Assembly: GCA_039715055.1 (NCBI GenBank) | Contig: JBDLID010000168.1 | Location: forward strand, 1 to 5,929 | Reading direction: 5' to 3' | Source of the DNA: JBDLID01 sp039715055 | GTDB lineage: Bacteria > Desulfobacterota > Desulfobulbia > Desulfobulbales > Desulfocapsaceae | Length of the DNA: 5,929 nt | Shown: one piece after another, positions 4,385 to 5,929 of the stretch | Layout of the letters: each line of letters opens with the position of its first letter | Numbering within the stretch: the first letter of the stretch is position 1 | Program-made: the position numbers and the translations under genes | The notes under the pieces: model-generated | What the model saw: only the letters and a program-made list of their open reading frames with translations | Databases searched by the model: none | What the model was told of the DNA's origin: nothing

Positions 4385-5929
4385 ATGGATCCATTGAGCC
4401 AGGATCTCTACACCGTCCATTTTCAAAATCATCCGGTTGATCACACAACCCATCGTAAAAATGAAGGTATGGAACTGGTTAAACCTGACCAGCTCCTGGT
4501 TTCCATCACCCCCTCCAAAACTATTGCTGCAACAGATACCCCGACAGCTGACTCCCCGATTATCCTGGAGGCCGGTGAAGGTACGGAACTCTCGGCCCAC
4601 AACTCGACAGTTCTTGCGACCTGTTACGGCTTTCCACTTCTTGAAAAAAATACAGACAAGGGGCGCCTTGTCATTAGGGTGAGCATCACTCCCCTGGTCC
4701 GTTTCAGCAAAAACCATATGGAGGCCCGCCTCAATCTTCATCCGCTAACTGAGACGAACCTCTCTCTGAAGGGGTTAAAAACCGTGCTCCATGACGCGGG
4801 AGTCTCATTCGGGCTGGACGACTCTCTTCTGGAGACCACCTACCATCATATCCTCAGCGGAACCACCACTCCTCCCGGTGGAGTACTTATTGCCAGGGGG
4901 ATCCCCGCCATTGACGGAAAAAATTCCTTTCTCCGCTTTGAGCTGGAAATCGGCCCTATTCCGGGCAAACTTCTCGGCAACGGCAAAATCGATTTCAGGG
5001 AACGCAGGATGTTTTTAGGGGTCCGCTCCGGACAGCTCATCGCCGTAAAGGTACCGGCCACCTCCGGCAGCCCGGGCCGTAATGTCCTTGGAGAAACTAT
5101 TACCCAGCAAAATGGCAGAGACCTTAAAGTAACGGCCGCTGATGACTCAGTCTATGATGAGGAAAGTGGTGAAATCAGGGCGGTAAAAGATGGTATCCTG
5201 GCGGTGATAAATGAAAAAGATATCAAGGTCTGTTCCCGGCAGATCATTGATGGAGACATTGATTATTCCACGGGAAATATTGAGTCATGGGATGCCATCG
5301 AAATCAACGGCTCAGTCCTCCCCCTCTTCAAGGTCCAGACAAAAGGCAACCTGCTTATCAAAGGCGACATCAGATCAGCCTCGGTCACCAGTGAGGCCAA
5401 CCTGACGGTCAAGGGTGGGATTTTTGGCAAAAAGACCAGGGTGAAATCCGGCGGCGATTCCGATATCAACTTTCTCGAACAGGCCAGGTTGTCGGCAGCC
5501 GGAAACGTTGTGGTGCGAAAACAGGCCTATTTCTGCCAAATCCGCTGCAGTGGAACTCTGCTATGCCAAAAACAGTGTAAAATTGTTGGCTCCACATGTA
5601 TTGCCGGAGGCAATATTGTCACCGGGACCGTGGGCTCACCCCGGGCTCCTGATGCCCTCCTTGCTGCATCGGTTCATCCCAAACGATATAAAACCTACCT
5701 GCAGTCAAAGAGCAAGCTCATCGCCCTGGAAGATAAACTCACCCGGCTCACCCGGAAGCTTGGTCAGGCAGTCAATTCTCCCGCACGGCAGAAACTTGAA
5801 AAGAAGATCGACAAACTGACCCGAAAGCTGCGCTCCTTCAACCTGGTTCCGGAAACAGACTCCCATTCAGCCGACAAAGGTGTTGAACAGAGTCGCACCG
5901 CTTCCATCTCAATATACGGAACAGTTTAT
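4385..5929 (+). CDS. FapA-family (DUF342) beta-helix protein, 3' truncated by window edge
   Basis: The frame is open for 515 codons and runs off the right edge. The protein belongs to the FapA (flagellar assembly protein A, DUF342) family of cytoplasmic polymer-like beta-helix proteins. Residues 60-86 resemble a small biotinyl-like barrel. Residues 112-158 match the DUF342 N-terminal part (LKGLKTVLHDAGVSFGLDD). Family motifs follow in order: GGVLIARGIPAIDGKN (165-180), SGQLIAVKVPATSGSPGRNV (215-234), AVKDGILAVI (266-275), GDIDYSTGNIESWDAIEINGS (290-310), then glycine-spaced beta-helix turns to about 418. A basic coiled coil follows (about 435-485), with LTRKL at 455 and 478. Five Cys (384, 388, 394, 398, 405) cluster in the last turns, which is unusual. 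ATG 4385 starts 15 nt after the nifM stop, in the same frame. There is no strong ribosome site; ATG 4469 is an alternative. No flagellar gene is visible, so the role is unknown. Confidence 0.88.
   Translation, partial: MDPLSQDLYTVHFQNHPVDHTTHRKNEGMELVKPDQLLVSITPSKTIAATDTPTADSPIILEAGEGTELSAHNSTVLATCYGFPLLEKNTDKGRLVIRVSITPLVRFSKNHMEARLNLHPLTETNLSLKGLKTVLHDAGVSFGLDDSLLETTYHHILSGTTTPPGGVLIARGIPAIDGKNSFLRFELEIGPIPGKLLGNGKIDFRERRMFLGVRSGQLIAVKVPATSGSPGRNVLGETITQQNGRDLKVTAADDSVYDEESGEIRAVKDGILAVINEKDIKVCSRQIIDGDIDYSTGNIESWDAIEINGSVLPLFKVQTKGNLLIKGDIRSASVTSEANLTVKGGIFGKKTRVKSGGDSDINFLEQARLSAAGNVVVRKQAYFCQIRCSGTLLCQKQCKIVGSTCIAGGNIVTGTVGSPRAPDALLAASVHPKRYKTYLQSKSKLIALEDKLTRLTRKLGQAVNSPARQKLEKKIDKLTRKLRSFNLVPETDSHSADKGVEQSRTASISIYGTVY

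Noticed and set aside
3950..4741. Long minus-strand open frame (263 codons) opposite nifM and the fapA-like gene
   Set aside because: It spans two well-supported plus-strand genes and their junction, shows no recognisable domain, and is a shadow of their codon bias.

Overview
The window most resembles chromosome of an anaerobic or microaerophilic Gram-negative bacterium, and I would guess Desulfobacterota (Desulfobulbales/Desulfuromonadales-like). The grounds are a rubrerythrin-like protein, a NifM-type parvulin, a FapA/DUF342 protein and a secreted-signal MscS-type channel, all with moderate GC. This placement is inference from gene content, not a database result. I see no mobile element, tRNA, rRNA, CRISPR array or phage gene.

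Left part (1-646, plus strand): the last 42 codons of an EamA/DMT-type membrane transporter are followed 13 nt later by a 167-aa rubrerythrin-like protein. Its C-terminal rubredoxin domain is intact, but its ferritin-like half has lost key diiron ligands. Middle (631-3315, minus strand): a 788-aa multi-pass mechanosensitive channel of the MscS superfamily is followed by a small basic protein of unknown function. The small gene runs 16 bp into the 3' end of the rubrerythrin-like gene on the opposite strand. A 193-bp divergent intergenic region (3316-3508) carries a CRP/FNR-family-like palindrome (GTGA-N6-TCAC) and a candidate sigma70 promoter for the rightward genes.

Right part (3509-5929, plus strand): a full-length nifM homologue (parvulin-type peptidyl-prolyl isomerase, client NifH in known systems) is interrupted by a single in-frame TAA at codon 36. 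Coding-quality sequence continues in the same frame on both sides of that stop. Fifteen nucleotides after nifM, and in the same frame, begins a FapA (DUF342) family gene that is still open at the right edge after 515 codons.

The genes do not form one obvious pathway. The rightward pair (isomerase plus FapA-like beta-helix protein) and the leftward pair (channel plus small basic protein) look like two divergent transcription units. The most notable points are the nonsense-interrupted nifM, the rubrerythrin that has probably lost its diiron centre, and the shared regulatory palindrome. I found no convincing evidence of a wholly new system.
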